Positions 23,501-30,071 of a stretch of 30,071 bases of DNA are shown here, piece after piece; within the stretch, counting starts at the first letter, position 1; each line of letters starts with the position of its first letter. This stretch comes from CAVDHB01 sp963608705 (GTDB lineage Bacteria > Bacteroidota > Bacteroidia > Bacteroidales > Bacteroidaceae). A model generated the notes under the pieces. It was not told where the DNA came from and searched no databases. It was given only the letters and a program-made list of their open reading frames with translations. The position numbers and the translations under genes were made by a program. Location of the stretch: assembly GCA_963608705.1 (NCBI GenBank), contig CAVDHB010000005.1:1-30071 (forward strand). Direction: 5' to 3'.

Positions 23501-25261
23501 TCAATTGTCAAAGTCTAAGATTTCCACCGTGCCCTTTCTCGTATAATGGATATAGCGCACCTCCTCGTTCACAAATCCTCCCCAGTTGTTCACCCTGCGA
23601 AACGAGAAATGATTCTGGTAAGGGTCAGTCTCCACCTTGTCAAGATAATAGCTGAAAGACGAACCGTAGTCGGCCAACGCCTTCAGGAAATAAAACGCTG
23701 CGTCAAAGCCGAACATCGGAAACTTCGGATGCGTGGGCAGCATCTCCGTATGAAACCATTTCTCGTAGGAAGACACGAAGTTCAAGTTCTTTTTCCTCCA
23801 GGACAGGTTGTAAAAAGAAGAATAGATATAGGTATCCATGAAATGGAAGTTCTTCAGATGATACTGCTGGAAGGCCTGCCAGTCGGGATAGCCGAACACC
23901 TGGAAGGCATAGGATGGATGCGCCGCCATGAAAGCGCGGAATTTAGTCATCAGCGTGTTCAAGGCCGTAATGCCGTAAGAGGTCGGTACAATCACGTTGT
24001 TCTTCTGCAAATCCACCATTTTCAGCATCTGCTCTTCCGAAGCCTTCTCCGCCATCACCTGGAACGGAATGCCCGCTTCACGCAGGGCTTTCTTCAGACC
24101 AATGATAAAGTCCGTGGCCTCTGTCTTCGAGCCAGACAGGGAAGTGGAATAAAGAATAATATTCTGCCCCTTGAACATCCGGCAGAAGCTTTCATACACG
24201 TTGCCGTACTGGTAGCTGCGAGGAGGATTCACTAAAAAAAGGTTTTTCGAGGAATACACCTTGTCGTTCATCGCCGAGAAAGGAGCCACCACCGTGCAGT
24301 TCATCCGGTTGGAGAAATCCGCCAACACCGGCAGCTGGTCCACATACATCGGGCCGAAAATAAGGTTGCACTGCTGCAACTGGGCGTTCGCCAGCACGGA
24401 CTGCATCTCCGCCGGAGTCTTCCCTGAGTTGAAAGCGAACACTTCCACCGTCTTTCCCAACGTCTTCAGGCTGTCCACCGCCATCAGCACGCCGCGGTAG
24501 AACTCCACCATCCGTTTCTGCTCCCATGAAGCCGCACTCTGGAAAGGCAACACCACCCCTACCTTGATATGGCTCATGGGACGTGGCGCAGGCAATACCC
24601 AGCTCATCGGCTGCACCGTCCGCTGAGGCTTCTTGGCAGGGAAAGGAATGCATACCAAATCACCTTTCTTCATCACATATCCCGGCTGTTTCATCTCTGG
24701 GTTCACTTCCTGCAAGGCCTGCAAGGTCACGTTGTATTTCTCCGCCACTTTCAGCGGCGTGTCTTTCCGTTTCGCTTTATGAATATCCTTGCAACGGCTG
24801 CTGAGCGACTGTACAGGCTTGGCTGGCTGCAACTGAGCGGCAGGCTGCGCCGTTTTCGGAGAGACACCGCTTTTGATGATTCTCACCACCTTGCCTTCGG
24901 AGAAGGTGGAAGCGGTCAGTCCTGGATTGGCGTTGGTCAATTCCGCCATACTGACACCCTGCGCCTTGGCCACACTGTACATCGTGTCGCCCTTCTTGAG
25001 GGTGTAGAACCGCACCTTCGCAGACGACTGAGGAATGCGTATGCTCTCGCCCAGTCTGACCGACGTAGCGCACGAGGGATTCAGCCGTATGATTTCCTCT
25101 TTCGGCACCTTGTACATGGCGGCGATGCTGTAAAGCGTCTCCCCCTTTGCGATCACATGCGTGAAATAGGCGGACGTAGTCTGCGCGCCTAACGGCAGAC
25201 AGCGGAATATTCCGCACAGACACATCGTCCCGAAGAGTCTCAAATAATTCATCTTATCCAT
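23501..25261 (-). CDS. LysM-repeat protein fused to a periplasmic-binding-protein-like domain
   Basis: The 586-residue exported protein begins with a signal peptide (MDKMNYLRLFGTMCLCG, cleaved near LGAQ). Three LysM motifs follow: HVIAKGETLYSIAAMYKVP, YTLKKGDTMYSVAKAQGVS and the weaker KRKDTPLKVAEKYNVTLQAL, together about residues 30-215. LysM motifs bind peptidoglycan. From HIKVGVVLPF onward, about 350 residues resemble type 1 periplasmic ligand-binding proteins (LivK-like: EFYRGVLMAVDSLK, NLIFGPMYVDQLPVLADF). This architecture is widespread in Bacteroidales and probably tethers a ligand sensor or scaffold to the cell wall. The start could also be ATG 25252. It heads the operon with the barrel and the M16 homologue. 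Confidence 0.87.
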   Translation of the reverse strand: MDKMNYLRLFGTMCLCGIFRCLPLGAQTTSAYFTHVIAKGETLYSIAAMYKVPKEEIIRLNPSCATSVRLGESIRIPQSSAKVRFYTLKKGDTMYSVAKAQGVSMAELTNANPGLTASTFSEGKVVRIIKSGVSPKTAQPAAQLQPAKPVQSLSSRCKDIHKAKRKDTPLKVAEKYNVTLQALQEVNPEMKQPGYVMKKGDLVCIPFPAKKPQRTVQPMSWVLPAPRPMSHIKVGVVLPFQSAASWEQKRMVEFYRGVLMAVDSLKTLGKTVEVFAFNSGKTPAEMQSVLANAQLQQCNLIFGPMYVDQLPVLADFSNRMNCTVVAPFSAMNDKVYSSKNLFLVNPPRSYQYGNVYESFCRMFKGQNIILYSTSLSGSKTEATDFIIGLKKALREAGIPFQVMAEKASEEQMLKMVDLQKNNVIVPTSYGITALNTLMTKFRAFMAAHPSYAFQVFGYPDWQAFQQYHLKNFHFMDTYIYSSFYNLSWRKKNLNFVSSYEKWFHTEMLPTHPKFPMFGFDAAFYFLKALADYGSSFSYYLDKVETDPYQNHFSFRRVNNWGGFVNEEVRYIHYTRKGTVEILDFDN

Positions 25262-25326
25262 ATTTTGTCTTAAATTGTCTGTACTTCCCCGCCACAAAAA
25301 ACGGGAAAAGCCAAGAACTTTCCTTG

Positions 25327-25334
25327 CAAAGGTA
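25327..25334 (-). promoter_or_regulatory. -7 element of the LysM–PorT–M16 operon
   Basis: TACCTTTG on the minus strand, 66-75 bases before the LysM starts. The -33 region is poor (CTTT around 25354-25357). The upstream DNA is the eroded end of the GNAT/DUF262 locus. Confidence 0.5.
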
Positions 25335-25398
25335 AACAAAAAACTTGAGAAGTAAAGCGAAGCACAGAAGAATAGTCGAACATAAAAGAGTTAAGGCA

Positions 25399-25470
25399 GT
25401 CGAGAGTTGGATAACCAAAGCCCTCGCAAAGCCGGCGTATGGTGAGGTCGGTGCGCAATGTTGTTTCCAT
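25399..25470 (-). pseudogene. 5' remnant of a DUF262 (GmrSD/ParB-like) gene
   Basis: The ATG at 25470, three bases after the GNAT stop on the same strand, opens METTLRTDLTIRRLCEGFGY, which resembles the N-terminus I recall for Bacteroidales DUF262-domain proteins (METTLxTxLTVxDICEGFxY). After about 20 codons the similarity ends, and the frame runs into the promoter region of the LysM gene. I infer a gene deleted except for its start. A chance similarity over this short length cannot be excluded. Confidence 0.35.
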
Positions 25471-25473
25471 CGT

Positions 25474-26076
25474 CTATGCCTGATATGGTATTATTATCCG
25501 GTACATTCTTCTTGTGGTGGGGCGGTTGCCGAAAGTCATTTCGTAGTTGTATTTGTTCTGTGCCACCTCGCTTAGCTTGAAGTCGCAATTCTTGTAGAAG
25601 CCCACCGCACTGTATTCCTTCGTGTCAAGAGCTTCTACCGTAAGGAACATCGTGGCCGACAGACTGTCTCTCGCCACCATCTGTTCTATGGCATCAAGTA
25701 CGGCTCTGCCAAGATGAATGTCGGGGTCATTTCTGTAATCCTCGCATACGGCAAGATAGTCAATCTCCACTGCTGGAAACTTGTCTCTATTCCAAAACTC
25801 ATCGCCATACTCCACCGCTTTGCTTGCCATGCCCCCTCCCATTGTGCGCATATCATCATTGTTGATGGTCAGGGCATCTTTGCTCAGCGCAAAGAACGCC
25901 ACGGCACGCTTTCCTTTGAATACCACCCATAAACAAGAAAGACGAAGCTCGATGAACTTCGCCAGTCCTTTTTGCTTGTCGTGGATGAAGTCGTCCATCG
26001 ATTTCACACCACACTTAAAGTCAGCCAACACGGACGTGTCGCTGACTCTTACAATGTCATCCCAGCACTCTTCCAT
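25474..26076 (-). CDS. GNAT acetyltransferase of toxin (TacT/AtaT) character
   Basis: The 200-residue protein follows the toxin-type GNAT pattern. The N-terminal LADFKCGVKSMDDFIHD (about residues 18-34) corresponds to the FxCGxxxLDxFL segment, then VAFFALSKDALTI (about 59-71), IDYLAVCEDYRN (about 103-114) and the C-terminal VEALDTKEYSAVGFYKNCDF (about 148-167) with the alanine-leucine-aspartate and FY motifs. Toxins of this class acetylate aminoacyl-tRNA. The acetyl-CoA loop is atypical (RNDPDIHLGR instead of QGxGxG), so cofactor use needs testing. It overlaps the preceding 62-residue gene by 20 bases and is longer than most family members (about 160-180). A non-toxic housekeeping GNAT is the alternative. 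Confidence 0.8.
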   Translation of the reverse strand: MEECWDDIVRVSDTSVLADFKCGVKSMDDFIHDKQKGLAKFIELRLSCLWVVFKGKRAVAFFALSKDALTINNDDMRTMGGGMASKAVEYGDEFWNRDKFPAVEIDYLAVCEDYRNDPDIHLGRAVLDAIEQMVARDSLSATMFLTVEALDTKEYSAVGFYKNCDFKLSEVAQNKYNYEMTFGNRPTTRRMYRIIIPYQA

Positions 26077-26245
26077 CCAAGCCTATCCATCTGAAATTAT
26101 AATGGCTCAAGGCTTTCCTTGACCTCTCCACCCTGGCGTGGTCTTCACTGCTCAGCTTGCCTGTGGCTATACGCTGTGCCGACTCACGTATGTCCTTTGC
26201 CGCCTCCTCACTGACAGGACGGCGTTCTGAATTGATACCTAACAT
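26057..26245 (-). CDS. 62-residue protein coupled to the GNAT gene (candidate antitoxin)
   Basis: The protein begins MLGINSERRPVSEEAAKDIR and continues with a charged helical body (ESAQRIATGKLSSEDHARVE, then RSRKAL) and an aromatic tail YNFRWIGLDGRVLG. It is basic overall and has no ribbon-helix-helix signature of the DUF1778 antitoxins usually paired with GNAT toxins. Its stop lies inside the GNAT gene (20-base overlap), and a good promoter lies just upstream, which fits an antitoxin-first operon. I chose the ATG at 26245 because the upstream frame (to 26401) would cross that promoter. Function is inferred from context only. Confidence 0.65.
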   Translation of the reverse strand: MLGINSERRPVSEEAAKDIRESAQRIATGKLSSEDHARVERSRKALSHYNFRWIGLDGRVLG

Positions 26246-26267
26246 AATATGTCTTCTTTTATGGTTG

Positions 26268-26299
26268 CAAATATAATGTTTTTGTCTGTAAGCGGCAAG
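26268..26299 (-). promoter_or_regulatory. Promoter for the 62-residue/GNAT pair
   Basis: CTTG (26296-26299), 20 bases, then TATATTTG (26268-26275) on the minus strand. The gene begins about 22 bases after the -7 box, so the transcript is nearly leaderless. Confidence 0.65.
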
Positions 26300-26448
26300 T
26301 TTTAGGATAAATAAATCACCGACATAGCCTAACCCCTTGTCTGATTCTTTCACAGAGCTTACGCTGACGAGCTTCTTAGATGCGGGGGTGCCATTCAGCA
26401 TTTAATTTTTATTATTACTGTTTTTCACGGTATATCCGTCGGAAAACG

Positions 26449-26456
26449 TACTTTTG
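26449..26456 (+). promoter_or_regulatory. -7 element of the uvrA promoter
   Basis: TACTTTTG on the plus strand, 38 bases before the uvrA ATG, with a T-rich -33 region (TTTTTC at 26421-26426). AGGAGA at about 26478 may serve as a ribosome-binding site. No SOS-type operator palindrome was recognised. Confidence 0.55.
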
Positions 26457-26493
26457 CAATGATAAAAAGAAGTATTTAGGAGAACGCTTGACA

Positions 26494-29319
26494 ATGAAAG
26501 AACAGAACAACCTCGAAATATGGGGCGCACGGGTGCACAACCTGCGGAACGTGAACGTGCAGATTCCCCGTTACAGCCTGACCGTCATCACGGGACTGAG
26601 CGGAAGCGGAAAATCATCCCTCGCCTTTGACACCCTCTTCGCCGAGGGACAAAGACGGTATATCGAGACATTCTCCGCCTATGCCCGCAATTTTCTCGGC
26701 AACATGGAACGACCTGACGTGGACCTCGTGAAGGGACTCAGCCCGGTGATTTCCATCGAGCAGAAGACCACCAACAAGAACCCGCGCTCCACCGTGGGCA
26801 CCACCACGGAGATTTATGACTATCTCCGTCTGCTCTACGCCCGGGCGAGTGAAGCCTACTCTTACCTTTCCGGCGAGAAGATGGTGAAATACACCGAGGA
26901 GCAGATTCTGCGGCTCATTCTCAAACAATACGAGGGGAAACGCATCTTCATCCTCGCCCCCGTGGTACACAGCCGCAAGGGACACTACCGAGAACTCTTC
27001 GAACAGATCCGCAAGAAGGGATTCCTCTTCGCCAGAGTGGACGGAGACGTGAAAGAAATCACGCCCGGCATGAAACTGGATCGGTACAAGAACCACGACA
27101 TCGAGATTGTCATCGACAAACTCGCCGTGAACGAGAAAGACGGGAAACGAGTGGAGCAAAGCATCAGCGTGGCCATGAAGCAGGGAGACGGGCTGGTCAT
27201 GATACTCAACGCCGAAAACGGGGAAATCCGCCATTACAGCAAGCATCTCATGTGTCCTGTCACAGGCATTTCCTATCGTGAGCCGGCGCCTCACAACTTC
27301 TCCTTCAACTCCCCGCAGGGAGCATGCCCCACCTGCAAAGGACTGGGCTATATCAACATCATAGATGAGGCCAAGGTCATACCCGACCCGCAACTCTCCA
27401 TCCATGACGGAGCGATAGCCCCTTTGGGGAAATACCGCAACTCCATGGTGTTCTGGCAAATCGACGCCATCCTCGAACAGTACGGAGCCACACTCAAAAC
27501 GCCGGTCTGCGAGCTGTCCAAAGAAGCCTTGCACACTGTGCTGTACGGCTCGGAGGAGAGAATCAAGATCAAAGCCTCCCTCATGCGCACCACCAACGAC
27601 TATTTCACCCAATACGAGGGCATCGTGAAATACATACAGACGCTGCGGGAAAGCGACCCCTCGGAAAAAGTGCAGAAATGGGCGGAGCAGTTCAACAAGA
27701 CCGCCGTCTGCCCCGAATGCCACGGCGCAAGGCTGAAGAAAGAATCCCTGCATTTCCTCATCAATGGAAAGAACATCCACGAGCTGTCCTGCATGGACAT
27801 CTCCGAACTTTACCGATGGACAGAGGACTTGCCCTCGCATATCTCGGAACGCCAGCGGAAAATAGCCGGCGAGATACTGAAAGAAATCCGCACCCGGCTC
27901 AAATTCCTGCTGGACGTGGGACTTGACTACCTCTCGCTGGGACGATCCTCAGTCTCTCTGTCCGGCGGAGAAAGCCAGCGCATCCGACTGGCCACGCAGA
28001 TTGGCTCGCAACTGGTGAACGTGCTGTACATTCTGGACGAGCCGAGCATCGGACTGCACCAACGGGACAACGTGAAACTCATCCAGTCGCTCAAAGAGCT
28101 GAGAGACTTGGGCAACACGGTCGTGGTGGTGGAACACGACAAGGACATGATGCTCAACGCCGACTGGATTGTGGACATGGGACCGAAAGCCGGACGGCTG
28201 GGCGGAGAGGTCGTGTTCCAAGGCACTCCCGAGGAGATGCTCACCAAGAACACGCTGACCTCGCAATACCTGAACGGGAAAAGGCAAATCGAGATACCCG
28301 ACAAGCGGCGGAAAGGCAACGGACAGACGTTGAGCATCACGCACTGCACAGGCAACAACCTGAAAGACGTGACCTTCACCATCCCTCTCGGCACGCTGGT
28401 ATGTGTGACAGGGGTCTCCGGCAGTGGAAAATCCACCCTCGTGAACGAGACCTTGCAACCCGCGCTCTCCCGGCATTTCTACCATTCTTTGAAAGAACCG
28501 TTGCCCTATAAGGACATCAAAGGCATCGACAATATCGACAAGATCGTCAATGTGGACCAAAGCCCCATCGGACGCACTCCCCGCTCCAATCCCGCCACGT
28601 ACACGGGCGTATTTTCGGACATCCGCTCGCTGTTCAGCGAACTGCCCGAGGCGAAAATACGCGGCTACAAACCAGGACGCTTCTCCTTCAACGTGAAAGG
28701 GGGACGGTGCGAGGCTTGCGGCGGCAACGGCTACCGCACCATCGAGATGAACTTCCTGCCGAATGTCAGCGTGCCTTGCGAGGTGTGCCACGGCAAACGA
28801 TACAACCGGGAGACACTCGAGGTGAGATACAAGGGGAAAAGCATCGCCGACGTGCTGGACATGACCATCAACGAGGCGTGCGAGTTCTTCGAGAACGTGC
28901 CGAACATCCTGCATAAAATCAGCGTGCTGCAAGACGTGGGACTGGGCTACATCAAGTTAGGACAGTCTTCCACCACGCTCTCCGGCGGAGAAAGCCAGCG
29001 AGTGAAACTGGCCACGGAGCTGAGCAAGAAAGACACCGGACGCACACTCTACTTGCTGGACGAGCCCACCACAGGACTTCACTTCGAGGACATACGAGTA
29101 CTGCTGGGTGTGCTGAACCGATTAGTGGACAAGGGCAACACGGTGCTGGTCATCGAACACAACCTGGATGTCATCAAAATGGCCGACTGGATCATAGACA
29201 TGGGGCCGGAAGGCGGAAAAGGTGGCGGACAAGTCATGGCCTGCGGCACGCCAGAACAAGTGGCGAAGAGCGGAAAGGGATACACCGCACCTTTCTTGCA
29301 GCCCTTGATTAGTGTTTAA
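26494..29319 (+). CDS. uvrA: Excinuclease ABC subunit UvrA
   Basis: This is the 941-residue ATPase that finds helix-distorting lesions and loads UvrB in nucleotide-excision repair. There are two ABC modules: Walker A GLSGSGKSS at about residues 34-42 with signature LSGGESQRIRLA at about 488, and Walker A GVSGSGKSTLV at about 638 with LSGGESQRVKLA at about 828. The second zinc module is complete (CEACGGNGY near 739 and CEVCHGKRY). The first has CPVTG where many UvrA proteins have CPxCG, so it lacks one cysteine. I chose ATG 26494 (MKEQNNLEIWGARVHNLRNV), placed well after the -7 box; the upstream frame to 26380 crosses the promoter. Bacteroidales often carry two uvrA paralogues, and which one this is cannot be decided here. 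Confidence 0.95.
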   Translation: MKEQNNLEIWGARVHNLRNVNVQIPRYSLTVITGLSGSGKSSLAFDTLFAEGQRRYIETFSAYARNFLGNMERPDVDLVKGLSPVISIEQKTTNKNPRSTVGTTTEIYDYLRLLYARASEAYSYLSGEKMVKYTEEQILRLILKQYEGKRIFILAPVVHSRKGHYRELFEQIRKKGFLFARVDGDVKEITPGMKLDRYKNHDIEIVIDKLAVNEKDGKRVEQSISVAMKQGDGLVMILNAENGEIRHYSKHLMCPVTGISYREPAPHNFSFNSPQGACPTCKGLGYINIIDEAKVIPDPQLSIHDGAIAPLGKYRNSMVFWQIDAILEQYGATLKTPVCELSKEALHTVLYGSEERIKIKASLMRTTNDYFTQYEGIVKYIQTLRESDPSEKVQKWAEQFNKTAVCPECHGARLKKESLHFLINGKNIHELSCMDISELYRWTEDLPSHISERQRKIAGEILKEIRTRLKFLLDVGLDYLSLGRSSVSLSGGESQRIRLATQIGSQLVNVLYILDEPSIGLHQRDNVKLIQSLKELRDLGNTVVVVEHDKDMMLNADWIVDMGPKAGRLGGEVVFQGTPEEMLTKNTLTSQYLNGKRQIEIPDKRRKGNGQTLSITHCTGNNLKDVTFTIPLGTLVCVTGVSGSGKSTLVNETLQPALSRHFYHSLKEPLPYKDIKGIDNIDKIVNVDQSPIGRTPRSNPATYTGVFSDIRSLFSELPEAKIRGYKPGRFSFNVKGGRCEACGGNGYRTIEMNFLPNVSVPCEVCHGKRYNRETLEVRYKGKSIADVLDMTINEACEFFENVPNILHKISVLQDVGLGYIKLGQSSTTLSGGESQRVKLATELSKKDTGRTLYLLDEPTTGLHFEDIRVLLGVLNRLVDKGNTVLVIEHNLDVIKMADWIIDMGPEGGKGGGQVMACGTPEQVAKSGKGYTAPFLQPLISV

Positions 29320-29454
29320 TGATTAATGTGTAGTGTTTAATTGATTAAGCACACCTCCTATGTAGAGACGCAATTAATCGCGTCTCTACTGCACATTAAG
29401 AATTAAACACTATACCACAAATTAAACACTAAACATTAACAATTAAACATTAAT
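29311..29454. repeat. AT-rich TTTAATGTTTAAT-type repeat enclosing a GTAGAGACGC palindrome
   Basis: Reiterated TAGTGTTTAAT/ATTAAACACTA segments flank the palindrome at 29362-29389 (left arm GTAGAGACGCAAT with one mismatch to right arm ATCGCGTCTCTAC). Left-side units run as TGTTTAAT on the plus strand and right-side units as ATTAAACA, so the whole block is itself an inverted repeat. It fills the uvrA–ybaK spacer and may end uvrA transcription or simply lower read-through. Confidence 0.65.
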
Positions 29455-29940
29455 ATGAGCAAACATCCGAAGATAAACAAAACCAACGTGGCCAGGCTTT
29501 TGGACAAAGCCGGCGTGAAATACGAACTGGTACCCTACGAGGTGGACGAGAACGACCTCAGCGCCACACACGTGGCCAGCGAACTGGGCGAAAACATCGA
29601 ACAGGTCTTCAAGACCATCGTCCTGGAAGGAGACAAGACAGGCTTCTTCGTGTGTTGCCTGCCAGGCGACTATGAAATCAACCTGAAGATGGCCGCAAAA
29701 GTCAGCGGAAACAAGAAATGCGAGCCGCTGCCCTTGAAGCAACTACTACCCACCACGGGCTACATCCGGGGCGGCTGCTGCCCCATCGGCATGAAGAAAC
29801 CCTTCCCCACCTTCATCCACGAGACGGCCAAGGACTTTCCCTTCATCTACGTCAGCGCAGGCCAACGAGGACTCCAAATCAAGGTTTCCCCGCTGGACTT
29901 GGCAAGGGAATCCCATGCCGAATTTGCAAAATTGTTTTAA
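29455..29940 (+). CDS. ybaK: YbaK/EbsC-family aminoacyl-tRNA deacylase (Cys-tRNA(Pro)/Cys-tRNA(Cys) deacylase)
   Basis: The 161-residue protein is of the bacterial YbaK family, which hydrolyses mischarged Cys-tRNA(Pro) in trans. The conserved signatures are present: NVARLLDKAGVKYELVPYEV at the N-terminus, EQVFKTIVLEGDKTGFFVCC (about residues 48-67, with the catalytic-region lysine in VFKT), GGCCPIGMKKPFPTFIHE (about 104-121) and VSAGQRGLQIKVSPLDL near the end. The length is normal. It starts immediately after the AT-rich repeat block, with no clear consensus promoter of its own, so read-through from uvrA or a promoter inside the repeat is possible. Confidence 0.92.
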   Translation: MSKHPKINKTNVARLLDKAGVKYELVPYEVDENDLSATHVASELGENIEQVFKTIVLEGDKTGFFVCCLPGDYEINLKMAAKVSGNKKCEPLPLKQLLPTTGYIRGGCCPIGMKKPFPTFIHETAKDFPFIYVSAGQRGLQIKVSPLDLARESHAEFAKLF

Positions 29941-29964
29941 ACGGGAAAGAAAATCGGGAAAAGA

Positions 29965-29996
29965 TTTGGTCAGTACAAAAAAACTCCCTACCTTTG
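29965..29996 (+). promoter_or_regulatory. Promoter of the tRNA-Arg gene
   Basis: TTTG (29965-29968), 20 bases, then TACCTTTG (29989-29996), a full match to the Bacteroidetes consensus, about 20 bases upstream of the tRNA. Transcription should start near 30003. Confidence 0.75.
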
Positions 29997-30017
29997 CACT
30001 CGCAATCGAGAAACAAC

Positions 30018-30071
30018 GGTTTCGTAGCTCAACTGAATAGAGCATCTGACTACGGATCAGAAGGTTTAGGG
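30018..30071 (+). tRNA. tRNA-Arg (anticodon ACG), 3' end cut by the window
   Basis: The acceptor 5' strand GGTTTCG, T8-A9, D arm GCTC-AACTGAATA-GAGC, and anticodon stem TCTGA/TCAGA around loop CTACGGA, giving anticodon ACG (read as ICG after deamination), all fit the tRNA pattern. The variable loop and the first bases of the T arm follow; the rest lies outside the window. Confidence 0.9.

Noticed and set aside
26614..27840. 408-codon minus-strand frame within uvrA
   Set aside because: Antisense shadow of uvrA with no promoter or domain.

Overview
The window looks like a chromosomal segment from a gut-type Bacteroidales, most likely a Bacteroidaceae member (Bacteroides/Phocaeicola-like; species not determinable by eye). 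The evidence is the repeated TTTG–(19-20 bases)–TAnnTTTG promoter architecture ahead of genes, the absence of obvious Shine-Dalgarno sequences at most starts, and lineage-typical genes: a PorT-type barrel, a LysM/periplasmic-binding fusion, a DUF6057-like protein, an AAA-ATPase of the family that is highly amplified in this order, and a four-subunit-type 2-oxoacid:ferredoxin oxidoreductase.

Layout. 1-3202 (minus): a large beta-class adenine methyltransferase of type III-like restriction-modification, followed by the first ~20 codons of what should be its partner gene, which then breaks at the window edge. 3203-4576: 1.4 kb without a credible gene but dense in structure: a nested inverted-repeat element with two mutually exclusive folds, a consensus promoter with a palindrome over its start site, clusters of short repeats, and members of a dispersed repeat family. 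4577-7078 (minus): amino-acid permease then ispE. 7227-8081 (plus): patatin-like phospholipase. 8082-8338: repeat-rich spacer, then an AAA-ATPase/PD-(D/E)XK gene (minus) that has lost its nuclease domain. 9693-12959 (minus): operon of TPR protein, ferredoxin, alpha, small membrane protein, beta and gamma subunits of a 2-oxoacid:ferredoxin oxidoreductase. 13240-21285 (minus): tightly packed run MORN-repeat protein, glgB, DUF6057-like, sodium:solute symporter, engB, GNAT, FecCD permease. 21476-25261 (minus): LysM/periplasmic-binding protein, PorT-like barrel, M16 peptidase homologue without its zinc motif. 25399-26245 (minus): small protein plus GNAT, overlapping in the manner of a toxin-antitoxin pair, followed by a fragment of a DUF262-like gene. 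26494-29940 (plus): uvrA and ybaK, then a promoter and tRNA-Arg(ACG) cut by the window end.

How it fits together. Most of the window is core housekeeping (isoprenoid precursor synthesis, anaerobic 2-oxoacid metabolism, glycogen branching, ribosome assembly GTPase, envelope proteins, nucleotide-excision repair, tRNA proofreading). Accessory material sits in three places: the left-edge methyltransferase island with its noncoding leader, the truncated ATPase bracketed by palindromic repeats, and the GNAT pair. A dispersed palindrome family (13-base arm GTAGAGACGCGAT, 2-base centre, complementary arm), often embedded in AT-rich TTTAATGTTTAAT-type sequence, occurs at six places, all at boundaries between transcription units. 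The best candidates for something undescribed are the GNAT/62-residue pair, the two-state inverted-repeat element in the methyltransferase leader, and the composite repeat family.
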